Source: Actinomadura livida (lineage in GTDB: Bacteria; Actinomycetota; Actinomycetes; Streptosporangiales; Streptosporangiaceae). From it: 64,000 nt of DNA. The stretch is from positions 186,001-250,000 of the forward strand of contig NZ_BMRO01000013.1 of NCBI RefSeq assembly GCF_014648675.1, read 5' to 3'. The notes under the pieces are model-generated. The model saw only the letters and a program-made list of their open reading frames with translations, did not search any database and had not been told where the DNA came from. Shown piece after piece: positions 1 through 8,014 of the stretch. The position numbers and the translations under genes are program-made. Position 1 is the stretch's first letter; every line of letters starts with the position of its first letter.

Positions 1-928
1 CGAGGAAATGCTGACGGAGTGCGTGCGCGGCGACGACGCGCTGCTCACCGAGGCGTCCCGGCACCTGGTCGAGGCGGGCGGCAAGCGGTTCCGGCCGATG
101 CTGGTCCTGCTGGCCTCCCACTTCGGCGACCCGGACGCGCCCGGCGTCGTCCCCGCGGCGGTCGTCGTCGAGCTCACCCACCTCGGCACCCTCTACCACG
201 ACGACGTCATGGACGAGGCGCCCGTCCGCCGCGGCCAGGAGTCGGCCAACTACCGCTGGACCAACACGGTCGCCATCCTCACCGGCGACTACCTGTTCGC
301 GCGCGCGTCCGACCTGCTCGCGGACCTCGGCCCCGAGGCCGTCCGCGTCCAGGCCCGCGCGTTCGGCCGCCTCGTCCGCGGCCAGATGCAGGAGACCGTG
401 GGCCCCCGCTCGGACGACGACCCCCTGAAGCACTACCTCCAGGTCGTCGCCGACAAGACGGCGTCCCTCATCGCCGTCTCCGGGCACTTCGGAGCGCTGC
501 TCTCGGGCGCTTCCCCCCACGTGGTGCACACCATCACGTCGGCGTGCGAGAAGATAGGCGTCGCCTTCCAGCTCTCCGACGACATCCTCGACATCGCCTC
601 CGAGACCGAGGAGTCCGGCAAGACGCCCGGCACCGACCTGCGCGAGGGCGTCCGCACCCTTCCGATGTACCACGTCCTCGGCGGCATCGGCTCCGGCCCG
701 GACGACGCCCGCCTCCGCGAGCTCCTCGTCCAGGACCTCTCCGAGGACGACGCGCTCCACGCCGAGGCCCTCGCCCTCCTCCGCGCCCACCCGGCCATGG
801 ACCGCGCCCGCGCCGACCTGCGCCGCTGGGCCGAGGACGCCCGCACCGAACTCCTCACCCTCCCCGACATCCCCGCCCGGGACGCCTTCACCGGCCTCTG
901 CGACTACGTCGTATCGAGAACCGGATAG
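1..928 (+). CDS. Polyprenyl diphosphate synthase, 5' end outside window
   Basis: Trans-isoprenyl diphosphate synthase that condenses isopentenyl diphosphate onto an allylic primer; in actinomycetes this type usually makes the menaquinone side chain or a C20 precursor. Both aspartate-rich motifs are present: DDVMD at about base 200 and DDILD near base 580, followed by a KTPGTDLREG segment. The reading frame is open to base 1 and continues upstream of the first ATG (base 8), and family members run about 20-30 residues longer, so the true start lies outside the window. It converges on the conservon across a hairpin. Chain length cannot be decided from what is visible. It could supply the terpene genes nearby, but it sits on the opposite strand and looks like a housekeeping copy. 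Confidence 0.9.
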   Translation, partial: EEMLTECVRGDDALLTEASRHLVEAGGKRFRPMLVLLASHFGDPDAPGVVPAAVVVELTHLGTLYHDDVMDEAPVRRGQESANYRWTNTVAILTGDYLFARASDLLADLGPEAVRVQARAFGRLVRGQMQETVGPRSDDDPLKHYLQVVADKTASLIAVSGHFGALLSGASPHVVHTITSACEKIGVAFQLSDDILDIASETEESGKTPGTDLREGVRTLPMYHVLGGIGSGPDDARLRELLVQDLSEDDALHAEALALLRAHPAMDRARADLRRWAEDARTELLTLPDIPARDAFTGLCDYVVSRTG

Positions 929-960
929 GTCGGCCCGGGGAACCCCCGGCATCTGCAACG

Positions 961-1006
961 CGAGGCCGTGTGCCCGCCGACGTCGGTCGGCGCGCACACG
1001 GCCTCG
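961..1006. terminator. Bidirectional terminator hairpin
   Basis: A perfect 13-bp inverted repeat (CGAGGCCGTGTGC at 961-973 and its complement at 994-1006) with a smaller nested stem, followed by a T-rich tract on the plus strand. It lies between the convergent polyprenyl synthase and cvnD. Confidence 0.75.
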
Positions 1007-1027
1007 TTGTCTTCTAGGCGTTGTTTT

Positions 1028-1657
1028 CTAGGCGTTCTGGGGTTCGGGTTCTTCGGTCAGGCCGCGGGACTTCATGGCGTGCAGGACCAGGTCGATGAGG
1101 ACCTGCTTGCAGGAGTCGAGGTCGCGGGCGTCGCACAGCATGACGGGGACCTTGGGGCCCAGGTTCAGGGCCATCTGGATCTCCGCCAGGTCGTAGCGCT
1201 TGGCGCCCTCGAAGCAGTTGACCGCGACGATGAACGGGGTGTTGCGGCGCTCGAAGTAGTCGACCGACGGGAAGCAGTCGGACAGGCGGCGGGTGTCGGC
1301 GAGGACGACGGCGCCGAGGGCGCCGAGGGAGACCTCGTCCCACATGAACCAGAAGCGTTCCTGGCCCGGCGTGCCGAAGAGGTAGAGGACGTAGTCCTCC
1401 TTCATCGTGATGCGGCCGAAGTCCATCGCGACGGTGGTGGTGTCCTTGCGCTCGACGCCGGAGATGTCGTCGACGCCGACGCCTCTGTCGGTGAGGACCT
1501 CCTCGGTGCGCAGCGGCCGGGTCTCGGACACCGTCGCGACCATCGTGGTCTTGCCGACGCCGAATCCACCCGCGATCACGATCTTTACCGCCGTGGGGAG
1601 CCTGCGGGCGCGCACGCCGTGCCGTCCGCCCCCGGCGCTAGAGGGCCCGGAGACCAT
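1028..1657 (-). CDS. cvnD: Conservon G-protein-like GTPase CvnD
   Basis: Small Ras/MglA-type GTP-binding protein, the last gene of the conservon. It is expected to cycle between GTP and GDP states at the membrane complex formed with CvnA-C. The P-loop is GGFGVGKTT, the switch II/G3 region reads FGTPGQERF and a G4-like VNCFEG follows. The annotated ATG overlaps the end of cvnC by 20 bases. An in-frame GTG at 1615 (protein beginning VRARRLPTAVKIV) is an equally good start, because the first 14 residues look like read-back of cvnC sequence. Length about 195-209 aa fits the family. The 3' end faces a strong terminator. Confidence 0.93.
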   Translation of the reverse strand: MVSGPSSAGGGRHGVRARRLPTAVKIVIAGGFGVGKTTMVATVSETRPLRTEEVLTDRGVGVDDISGVERKDTTTVAMDFGRITMKEDYVLYLFGTPGQERFWFMWDEVSLGALGAVVLADTRRLSDCFPSVDYFERRNTPFIVAVNCFEGAKRYDLAEIQMALNLGPKVPVMLCDARDLDSCKQVLIDLVLHAMKSRGLTEEPEPQNA

Positions 1658-2060
1658 CGATCACCGCCTTGTAGAGCCTGATGTCGTGCATGTCCGCCTC
1701 GGGTTCGGGTTCCTGCATCGAGACGAACCCCTTGTCGAGGAGGTCGCCGAGCATCACCCGCACGGTCGCGACGGGCAGGTCGAGGTGGCCGGTGATCTCC
1801 GCCACCGACATGACCGACTGGCAGAGCCGGATGATGGCCAGGTGCTCCGGCCCGAGGCCGATCGCGCCCTCCGGCTCGGGGCCGACCGCCACGACGAGCG
1901 TGATCAGGTCGAACTCGCCGCGGGTCGGCTCGATGCGGCCGCTGGTCATCACGTAGGGGCGCACCATCGGGCCGGCCTGCTCGTCGAGCAGCCGGCCGCG
2001 GGCGGCGGGGGGCACCGTATCGTCGGGCCACTGGTCCTGCGGATCCTCGGGGGGCATCAT
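1638..2060 (-). CDS. cvnC: Conservon DUF742 protein CvnC
   Basis: DUF742 protein of 140 aa, third conservon component. The family signature VRPYVMTSGR and a winged-helix-like C-terminal half (HLAIIRLCQ through VRVMLGDLLDKGFV) are visible. The role is structural or regulatory within the membrane-associated CvnA-D complex; no enzymatic activity is known for the family. The ATG overlaps the cvnB stop by four bases (ATGA), implying translational coupling. The N-terminal 25 residues are acidic and proline-rich, as usual. Confidence 0.93.
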   Translation of the reverse strand: MMPPEDPQDQWPDDTVPPAARGRLLDEQAGPMVRPYVMTSGRIEPTRGEFDLITLVVAVGPEPEGAIGLGPEHLAIIRLCQSVMSVAEITGHLDLPVATVRVMLGDLLDKGFVSMQEPEPEADMHDIRLYKAVIDGLRAL

Positions 2061-2482
2061 GTCGCGCCTCCCTCGGCGGCGGACTCGGACCGCGCCGGGG
2101 TGGTGAGGTGGTGGCCCATGGCCGTGACGAGCATCGCCATCTCGTAGGCGATGAGGCCGACGTCGGCCTCGTCCCCGGCGAGGACGGCGAGGCAGGCGCC
2201 CTTGCCCGCCACCGTCACCAGCATGAACGCCGACTGCATCTCGATTATCGTCTGCCGGACGGGGCCGCCGCCGAAGCGGACGCCCGCGCCCTTGGCGAGG
2301 CTCTGGATGCCGGCGGCGACGGCGGCGAGGTGCTCCCCGTCATCCTGGGTCATGCCCTCGGAGGACGCCATCAGCAGGCCGTCCGCCGACAGCACGACGG
2401 CACTGCGGGTGTGCGGCAGCCGGTGGACCAGATCGTCCAGCAGCCAGCCCAGATCCGAGGTCGAACCGGTCTTCTGCGTCAC
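2057..2482 (-). CDS. cvnB: Conservon roadblock/LC7 protein CvnB
   Basis: Roadblock/LC7-domain protein (141 aa), the class that acts as partner or GTPase-activating-type factor for small bacterial GTPases. The fold is evident from the alternating hydrophobic strands around TRSAVVLSADGLLMASSEG and the central GGGPVRQTIIEM segment. Translation begins at GTG inside the cvnA stop (GTGA overlap of four bases). It is the expected interactor of CvnD in the same operon. Confidence 0.93.
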   Translation of the reverse strand: MTQKTGSTSDLGWLLDDLVHRLPHTRSAVVLSADGLLMASSEGMTQDDGEHLAAVAAGIQSLAKGAGVRFGGGPVRQTIIEMQSAFMLVTVAGKGACLAVLAGDEADVGLIAYEMAMLVTAMGHHLTTPARSESAAEGGAT

Positions 2483-5025
2483 TGATCTTCCTCGCCTTCC
2501 GCTGCGTTCTCGCGCCTTTCCTGCCGTTCCGCCTGGGCCGCGTCAGAGCGGCCCTGCCTGGTGCCCCGCTGGTAGGAACCCATGATCCGCTGGATCTCCT
2601 CGGGAGAGCGTCCCGGGTCCTCCACCTCCTCCTGCTCCTCGGCGGCGGTTTCGTCCGCCCGCAGGGGCTCGGCAAGGTTCGCCTGGGGCACCCGGACGGG
2701 CAGACCGGACGGTGTGGTGGAGATATCGGGCACGGGTGGCTGATCCTCCGGCTCGGTGGTTGCGGATTCACCGCCGTCTTCGGGGGCGGCACCCTCGGGA
2801 GAGCGTGCGCGGTCCGCGCGGGACGGCGGCGCGGTGCCGCCGTCCGGTGCGCCGTCCGGTGCGCCGTCCGGTGCGCCGTCCGGTGCGCCGGGCGGCTCCG
2901 CCGCGGGCGGCGGCACGGCCACGAGCGCGGGCCCGGTGGGCTGCGGGCCGGTGGACGCCGGACCGGTGGACGAGGGGGACAGCGTCGCGGTCGCACCCGA
3001 CGACCTGGCCGCCTGGGCATCGGCGCCCTGCGCCGCCGGCCGCCCGCCCGCGGCCGCGCCGGCCGTCGCCGGGCGGCGGACCTCCAGCCCGTTCTCGGTG
3101 GTGGCGCCGGCCGCGGCGGGCGTGGCGCTCGGCTCGGCGATCAGGTCCCGGGGGATGACGACCACGGCGGTCGTGCCGCCGTAGGCGGAGCGCTTCAGCG
3201 AGACCTGCACGTTGTACCGCTCGGCGAGCTTGCTGACCACGAACAGGCCGAGCTGCACGGAGCTCTGCAGGTTGAAGTCGGGCGGGTCGGCGATCCGCGC
3301 GTTGATCTCGTTCAGCTTGTCGTCGGTCATGCCGAGGCCGCGGTCCTCGATGTCGATGGCGAAGCCGCTGGCGACGAGGTGCCCGCCGACCTGCACGACG
3401 GTGTCGGGCGGGGAGAACGACACGGCGTTCTCGATGAGCTCGGCGAGCAGGTGGGTGACGTCGCCGACGGCGCGTCCGGCCAGCTCGACGGGGCCGAACG
3501 GCAGGACGGTGACGCGGGTGTAGTCCTCGACCTCGCCGACCGCGGCGCGGACGACGTCCACCATCGGGACGGAGTTGCGCCACCCGCGGGCCGGGAGGGC
3601 GCCGGAGAGCACGATGAGGTTCTCGGCGTTGCGCCGCATGCGGGTCGCGAGGTGGTCGAGCCGGAACAGCTCCTCCAGCTCCTTGGTCTCGATGTCGCGG
3701 CGCCGCTCCATGGTGTCCAGCATGGTGAGCTGCCGGTGCACGAGGGTCTGGGTGCGGCGGGCCAGGCTGAGCAGGACGTCGCGGATGCCGCGGCGCAGCT
3801 CGGCCTGCTCGACGGCGGTGCGGATCGCGGTCTCCTGGACGGCGTTGAACGCGCGTCCCACCTGCCCGATCTCGTCGCTGCCGAACCGCAGCGGCGGCGC
3901 CTCGACCGCGACGTCCACCTTCTCGCCGTGCCCGAGCCGTTCGACGACGCCGGGCAGCCGGTGCTCGGCCAGCTCCCACGCGGCGCCGCGCAGCCGTTCG
4001 AGCTGCCGCACGAGGGCGCGGGCCGTGGTGACCGAGACGATGATCGACGCGATGACCGCCAGCAGGCCGAGACCGCCGGCCAGCGCCAGCCGCGAGACGA
4101 CGCCGACGGCGACCGGGTTGGCCTGCTCGACGACGCGTTCACCGGCCTCCTGGACCGTGTCGCGCATCTCGTCCAGCGCGGGTTCGGTCGCGGCCCGCCA
4201 CTGCTCGGAGGTAATCGGCGGGCGCTGCGACCCGCGGGCGGCGCGCGCCGCGGTCAGCTGGTCCTCGACGGCGTTCAGCTTGGCGAGCGCGCCGCTGGTG
4301 GTGAGCCGGCGGTACGCGATGTCGTCCTGGCCCTGCAATTGCGCGAGCGCCTTCTCCGTGGCGTGCCGGCGCGCCCCGGAAATTCGTACGAAACGGGTCA
4401 AATCGTCCGCTGTGAGATGCCCGGAAGCGAGCGCGCCCGCCACTAGCGCGTCCTCCTGGGAGAGGATTTCCCAGGTCTGGTTCAGCTCGATGAGATTGCC
4501 GGTGGCTTTCGCGATTTCCTCGTCGTCCAGCGTGCCGATCCCGTCGTACATCCGGAAGATCGAGCCGATCGTCGTGGTGTAGGCGTCCACGGCGGGTTCG
4601 CGGGCGACGGCGCGGGCGTCCACCGCGTCGCGCTGGTCGCCGAGCTTGTCCAGCCGGCCCAGCATCGCGTCGACGAGCTTCTCCAGGTCGGCGTCCGCCG
4701 CCCGGCGCAGCGACGCGCTGTTGGCGCCCTCCCGGAGCGCGGCCGCCTCCTTGTCGGTGCGGATGCGCTGCTCCCGCAGATCCTGTAGCAGCGCCTGCTG
4801 TCCCGGCCCGGAGCGGGCGAGCCAGATCGCGGTGAGCCTGCGCTCGCGCTGCAGCTCGACGAGGAGGGGGTCGGAGGGGGTGGCGAGTTGGCTGTCGTAG
4901 GTGCTGACCCACAGCAGGTTGACGCCCTCCCGGAGGGTCACCCACGCCGCGAAGGCCCACAGTGCGGTCATGGACAGCAGCAGGGCCGCAATCTTGGTCC
5001 GCAGTCGGGAGTTGCGGAAGCGCAT
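2479..5025 (-). CDS. cvnA: Conservon sensor kinase CvnA
   Basis: Membrane sensor with a nitrate/nitrite-sensing-type extracellular region. A first transmembrane helix follows MRFRNSRLRTK, then about 280 extracytoplasmic residues, a second helix, a HAMP-like linker and a histidine-kinase-type ATPase domain (N-box ELIENAVSFSPP, G-box DIEDRGLGM). The C-terminal ~220 residues are proline-, alanine- and acid-rich and contain a four-copy GAPD repeat. An ATG at 5061 also exists, but homologues begin at MRFRNSRLRTK, so I chose 5025. It is the first gene of the four-gene operon and presumably passes a membrane signal to CvnB-D. I see no classical HisKA phospho-acceptor box, as is normal for CvnA. Confidence 0.92.
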   Translation of the reverse strand: MRFRNSRLRTKIAALLLSMTALWAFAAWVTLREGVNLLWVSTYDSQLATPSDPLLVELQRERRLTAIWLARSGPGQQALLQDLREQRIRTDKEAAALREGANSASLRRAADADLEKLVDAMLGRLDKLGDQRDAVDARAVAREPAVDAYTTTIGSIFRMYDGIGTLDDEEIAKATGNLIELNQTWEILSQEDALVAGALASGHLTADDLTRFVRISGARRHATEKALAQLQGQDDIAYRRLTTSGALAKLNAVEDQLTAARAARGSQRPPITSEQWRAATEPALDEMRDTVQEAGERVVEQANPVAVGVVSRLALAGGLGLLAVIASIIVSVTTARALVRQLERLRGAAWELAEHRLPGVVERLGHGEKVDVAVEAPPLRFGSDEIGQVGRAFNAVQETAIRTAVEQAELRRGIRDVLLSLARRTQTLVHRQLTMLDTMERRRDIETKELEELFRLDHLATRMRRNAENLIVLSGALPARGWRNSVPMVDVVRAAVGEVEDYTRVTVLPFGPVELAGRAVGDVTHLLAELIENAVSFSPPDTVVQVGGHLVASGFAIDIEDRGLGMTDDKLNEINARIADPPDFNLQSSVQLGLFVVSKLAERYNVQVSLKRSAYGGTTAVVVIPRDLIAEPSATPAAAGATTENGLEVRRPATAGAAAGGRPAAQGADAQAARSSGATATLSPSSTGPASTGPQPTGPALVAVPPPAAEPPGAPDGAPDGAPDGAPDGGTAPPSRADRARSPEGAAPEDGGESATTEPEDQPPVPDISTTPSGLPVRVPQANLAEPLRADETAAEEQEEVEDPGRSPEEIQRIMGSYQRGTRQGRSDAAQAERQERRENAAEGEEDQ
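2841..2888. repeat. Four-copy 12-bp tandem repeat in cvnA
   Basis: Four head-to-tail copies of CGTCCGGTGCGC, in frame, encoding a repeated Gly-Ala-Pro-Asp linker in the CvnA C-terminal tail. Copy number is likely to vary between strains through slippage. Confidence 0.85.
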
Positions 5026-5239
5026 GATAATCGCCCTAACAATGTATTTAAGAATCTGCAACCGGCGCGGTGATGATAAGGGGCGCTGGAGGCTCGGGAC
5101 GGCGGGCCGCGGTGGCGGCCGGTCCCCTCCGTACGGGGCAGAACACTAGCAATGCGAACGATGCCCCTCAAGCGGAATGACTTGGTCTGAAGTGGCGTTC
5201 CGCTAGTTGCTTAACGTCCTTCCGACCATATGACGAAAT
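5026..5239. promoter_or_regulatory. Spacer before conservon; likely cvnA promoter
   Basis: 214 bases between the terpene cyclase stop and the cvnA start on the minus strand. It is clearly AT-richer than its surroundings, especially around 5150-5240. No hairpin strong enough to call a terminator is visible, so readthrough from the terpene genes into cvnA is possible alongside an internal promoter. No specific -35/-10 pair could be assigned. Confidence 0.35.
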
Positions 5240-7051
5240 TCACTCTTTGTTTTCGTGCGTTCCCGCCGTCTCGATGAGATGGAGCCCGGCCAGGATCGCG
5301 GCGCGGACGATCGCGCTCGGATGGTAAAGATCCTTGTCATGCCAGAGCGGGGGATGGGCGCCGTCCGGCATGGAAAGGCCGCGTAGCAGTGCGTCGCGGC
5401 CGCGCGCCGCCGCGCGGACCGCCTCCGGTTCCGGCGGCCGGCCCGTGAGCAGGAGAGTCTGGACGGCGTACGCAGTCTCCTCCGCCGTCCCGTCCCAGCG
5501 GCCCCACGACCCGTCCGGACGCTGCGTCCGCAGGATCCACGCCCGCGCGCGCCCGGCGGCGTCCGCGCCGCGCCCGGCTCCGCCGAAACGTTCCAGCGCG
5601 AGCGCGCAGGACGCCGTCGCGTAGTACGGGGACGCGTGCCAGCGGTCGGTCCAGGCGCCGTCGTCGCGCTGCTGCTCCAGCAGCCAGCCGCCGACCTTCT
5701 CGATCGTCGCCTCGTAGCGGCGGACGTCCCGGTCGCCGCCGCGCGCCGCGGCGCCGGTCGCGAGGAACTCGCCGAACGCCTCCAGCACGTGCGCGTTGGT
5801 CGTCGTGGAGAATCCGTCCTCGCCCTTCCAGGTGCAGAAGTGCGTCGACGTCTCGTAGTTCCAGAGCGGGTCCGGCGGGTGCGGCGCGCCGAGGAGGGCC
5901 AGCGCGTACAGCGTCCCGGCGGTCGTGTCGGCGTCGGCGGGCAGGCCGGCCGCCGTGGCCGTCCCCTCGGCGCGGAGCGGGGCGGTGAGGCTCAGCACCA
6001 CCTCCGGCGGGACGGGGACGGAGATCCCGGCGCGGCTCAGCCAGCTCAGCACCCAGCCGCGCTCGAACACCGTGAGCGGGTAGGCGACCGGGACGACGCC
6101 GTCGTGCATGGCCGCGACCGTCTCCAGGTACCAGCGCGCCGGGGTGCTCGGGTCGGCGGGCGCCCGGTCGCCGAGCCACGCGGCGGTGGCCGCGGGGGAC
6201 GCGCCGATCGCGCCGGTCGACTCCGGGCCGGTCCCCGCGAACCCGTGCGCCGCCGCGCCGCCGATCTCCAGCGCGTGCATCAGCTTCTTCGGCGGCCGCG
6301 CGCCCGACCGCAGCAGGTCGCGGACGAGCGCCAGCCTGGTGCCGTCCATGCTCGCGGGCAGCGGGAGGCCGTCCCGGGGGAGGGCCGCGGTGCCGAGGTC
6401 GCCGAGGTGCCGGTTGATCCGCTCGACGAGCGACGGCACGATCAGCTCGATCGCCGGCATGTCCGGCTGGGCCGCGGCACCGGGCGGGGACGCCCAGGTG
6501 CCGCCGGTCAGCAGCTCGCGGAGCCTGCTCAGGCCGCGGGCGGCGGCATCGGCCACGTCTTCGGCGGGCTGCGGTTGGGCGGGCTCTTCCTCGTCCGGGC
6601 TCTCCGCTCGGACGAGGACGGACAGGAGCGCCTCCGTCGCGCTCAATGTGGGCACGAGCGCGTACCCGTCGTGGGGGAGGCCCCAGCCGCCGTCGGTCCG
6701 CTGCGTGTCGAGGAGGAACGCGATCCGCCGTTCGTGCCCCGTCAGCCAGGGGGCGAGGGAGACGACGCGACCCGTCTCGTACACCGACGGCGACACCTGC
6801 CCCCAAGGCAAGGCGACGAGACCGGCGACCAGTTCCGCGGCCTGGGCCGTCGTTCCGGTCGTGGACGTCGTGCTTGAGTGAGCAGGCGCCGTCCTCGGGT
6901 GGCTTAACGCCGTCCTCGGGTGGGTGGACGCCGCCGAGCCGGCGCTCCGGGTCGATGCCGAGCGGGACTGCTCTCCGTCCGTGCAGGCATGGCGAGAGTC
7001 CGTGCGGGAGTGGGTCCGTCCGATCTCGTTCACGGGCCGCCGGTCGTTCAC
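5240..7051 (-). CDS. Class II terpene cyclase with DxDTT active site
   Basis: Terpenoid cyclase of the beta-gamma alpha-barrel class (603 aa from the GTG), which protonates a terminal double bond of a polyprenyl diphosphate. QW-like repeats are recognisable (DGGWG, DGAWTDRW, DGSWGRWDG). The catalytic motif is D373-A-D375-T-T377: the general-acid aspartate of DxDD is kept but the last aspartate is threonine. I recall this DxDTT form from bacterial drimenyl diphosphate synthases (FPP cyclases), so a sesquiterpene product is a possibility; a labdane-type diterpene cyclase is the alternative. The start GTG overlaps the terpene synthase stop by four bases, so the two are translationally coupled. 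The first ~70 residues are a low-complexity Ser/Thr/His/Pro stretch with a short duplication and are unlikely to fold. Confidence 0.85.
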   Translation of the reverse strand: MNDRRPVNEIGRTHSRTDSRHACTDGEQSRSASTRSAGSAASTHPRTALSHPRTAPAHSSTTSTTGTTAQAAELVAGLVALPWGQVSPSVYETGRVVSLAPWLTGHERRIAFLLDTQRTDGGWGLPHDGYALVPTLSATEALLSVLVRAESPDEEEPAQPQPAEDVADAAARGLSRLRELLTGGTWASPPGAAAQPDMPAIELIVPSLVERINRHLGDLGTAALPRDGLPLPASMDGTRLALVRDLLRSGARPPKKLMHALEIGGAAAHGFAGTGPESTGAIGASPAATAAWLGDRAPADPSTPARWYLETVAAMHDGVVPVAYPLTVFERGWVLSWLSRAGISVPVPPEVVLSLTAPLRAEGTATAAGLPADADTTAGTLYALALLGAPHPPDPLWNYETSTHFCTWKGEDGFSTTTNAHVLEAFGEFLATGAAARGGDRDVRRYEATIEKVGGWLLEQQRDDGAWTDRWHASPYYATASCALALERFGGAGRGADAAGRARAWILRTQRPDGSWGRWDGTAEETAYAVQTLLLTGRPPEPEAVRAAARGRDALLRGLSMPDGAHPPLWHDKDLYHPSAIVRAAILAGLHLIETAGTHENKE

Positions 7052-7953
7052 AGCTCGCCCCAGTAGTCGGCGGCGCCGTAGAAGCCCATGCTGTAGCCGA
7101 TCTGGCGTTCCAGGTAGCGGGCCTCGCGGGGACATGTCTCATGCAGGGGACGCAGTAGCTTCCGGCAGTGGTCCACGAGCTCGCCGATCCTTTCCTTGAC
7201 GGTGGCCCTGTCGGCATCGGGCAGCAGCATCGCGTTCAGGTCGCCCCAGGTGACGTCCCGCTCGTAGGTGGCGAGGTCGTTGAGCAGTCTGAGGACGCGC
7301 TGGACCTCTCGGCTCGCCTCCAGCAGCGGGTCGAGGTGCGTCAGCGCGGACGGCCGGGAGGTGAAGATCCAGTGTCCGGCGTTGACGAACGTGGAGCCGA
7401 AGTTGTCGGCGTTGGCGAGGTACTCGTCGAGGGTCGGCGTCCAGGCGCCGGTCTCGGTGCGGACCGCCTTCCACTCCCATTCGAGCGCCATCGCGTCCAG
7501 CATCCGCCGCAGCTCGTCCAGCCAGACGGCCCGGTGCGCGGCGAAGGCGGGGACCTCGGCGAGCAGGTCGCGGATCTCGGTGAGGAACCGGGTCAGCGGC
7601 GCGTCCGCGGCCGGGGCCCCGTCGATGACGGCGTCCGCGCACTGGACGACGAGCGCCTCGACGTCTCCGCGGGCCTTCGCCCGGTAGTCGATCAGCCAGT
7701 CGAGCGCGAAGATCCACAGCGAGGTGCGGTTCGCGACCCGCAGGGCGGCGTGGGAGTCGTCCGGCGAGCCGAAGGCGTTGGCGAGCGACACGGCGTTGAA
7801 GAGGGTCGCGTCGAAGGGCTTCGCGTCGAACAGGTCCGGGTGCGCGGCGGCGCGCTCTTGCAGGTCGCGGGCGCAGTGCGTGGCCAGGGCGCAGATCCGG
7901 CCCTGTTCGGCCGCCGCCCGTATGGGATCCGTCTCCGCATCGGCCGCCGTCAT
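7048..7953 (-). CDS. Class I terpene synthase family protein
   Basis: All-alpha terpene synthase (301 aa) that would ionise an allylic diphosphate with Mg2+. The aspartate motif is D85-WLI-D89 (DxxxD spacing) and the NSE/DTE-like triad is N225-D226-x2-T229-x3-D233, followed by a W-G-D segment. The C-terminal helix (IGYSMGFYGAADYW) is typical. I chose the ATG starting MTAADAETDP, because upstream codons overlap the P450 end and look non-coding. Pairing of a class II and a class I cyclase with P450s is the arrangement of bacterial bicyclic terpenoid pathways, so this enzyme probably uses the product of the downstream cyclase. Substrate and product are not readable from sequence. Confidence 0.85.
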   Translation of the reverse strand: MTAADAETDPIRAAAEQGRICALATHCARDLQERAAAHPDLFDAKPFDATLFNAVSLANAFGSPDDSHAALRVANRTSLWIFALDWLIDYRAKARGDVEALVVQCADAVIDGAPAADAPLTRFLTEIRDLLAEVPAFAAHRAVWLDELRRMLDAMALEWEWKAVRTETGAWTPTLDEYLANADNFGSTFVNAGHWIFTSRPSALTHLDPLLEASREVQRVLRLLNDLATYERDVTWGDLNAMLLPDADRATVKERIGELVDHCRKLLRPLHETCPREARYLERQIGYSMGFYGAADYWGEL

Positions 7954-8014
7954 GGGGCGCCGCCCGCGCGGTGCGGCGTGTTGGAGCGGTCCCGCCGGTC
8001 GCCGTGTTCGGCCC

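Noticed and set aside
1..928. Polyprenyl synthase as part of the terpene cluster
   Set aside because: It is on the opposite strand, converges on the conservon across a terminator and looks like the housekeeping enzyme; kept only as a possibility.
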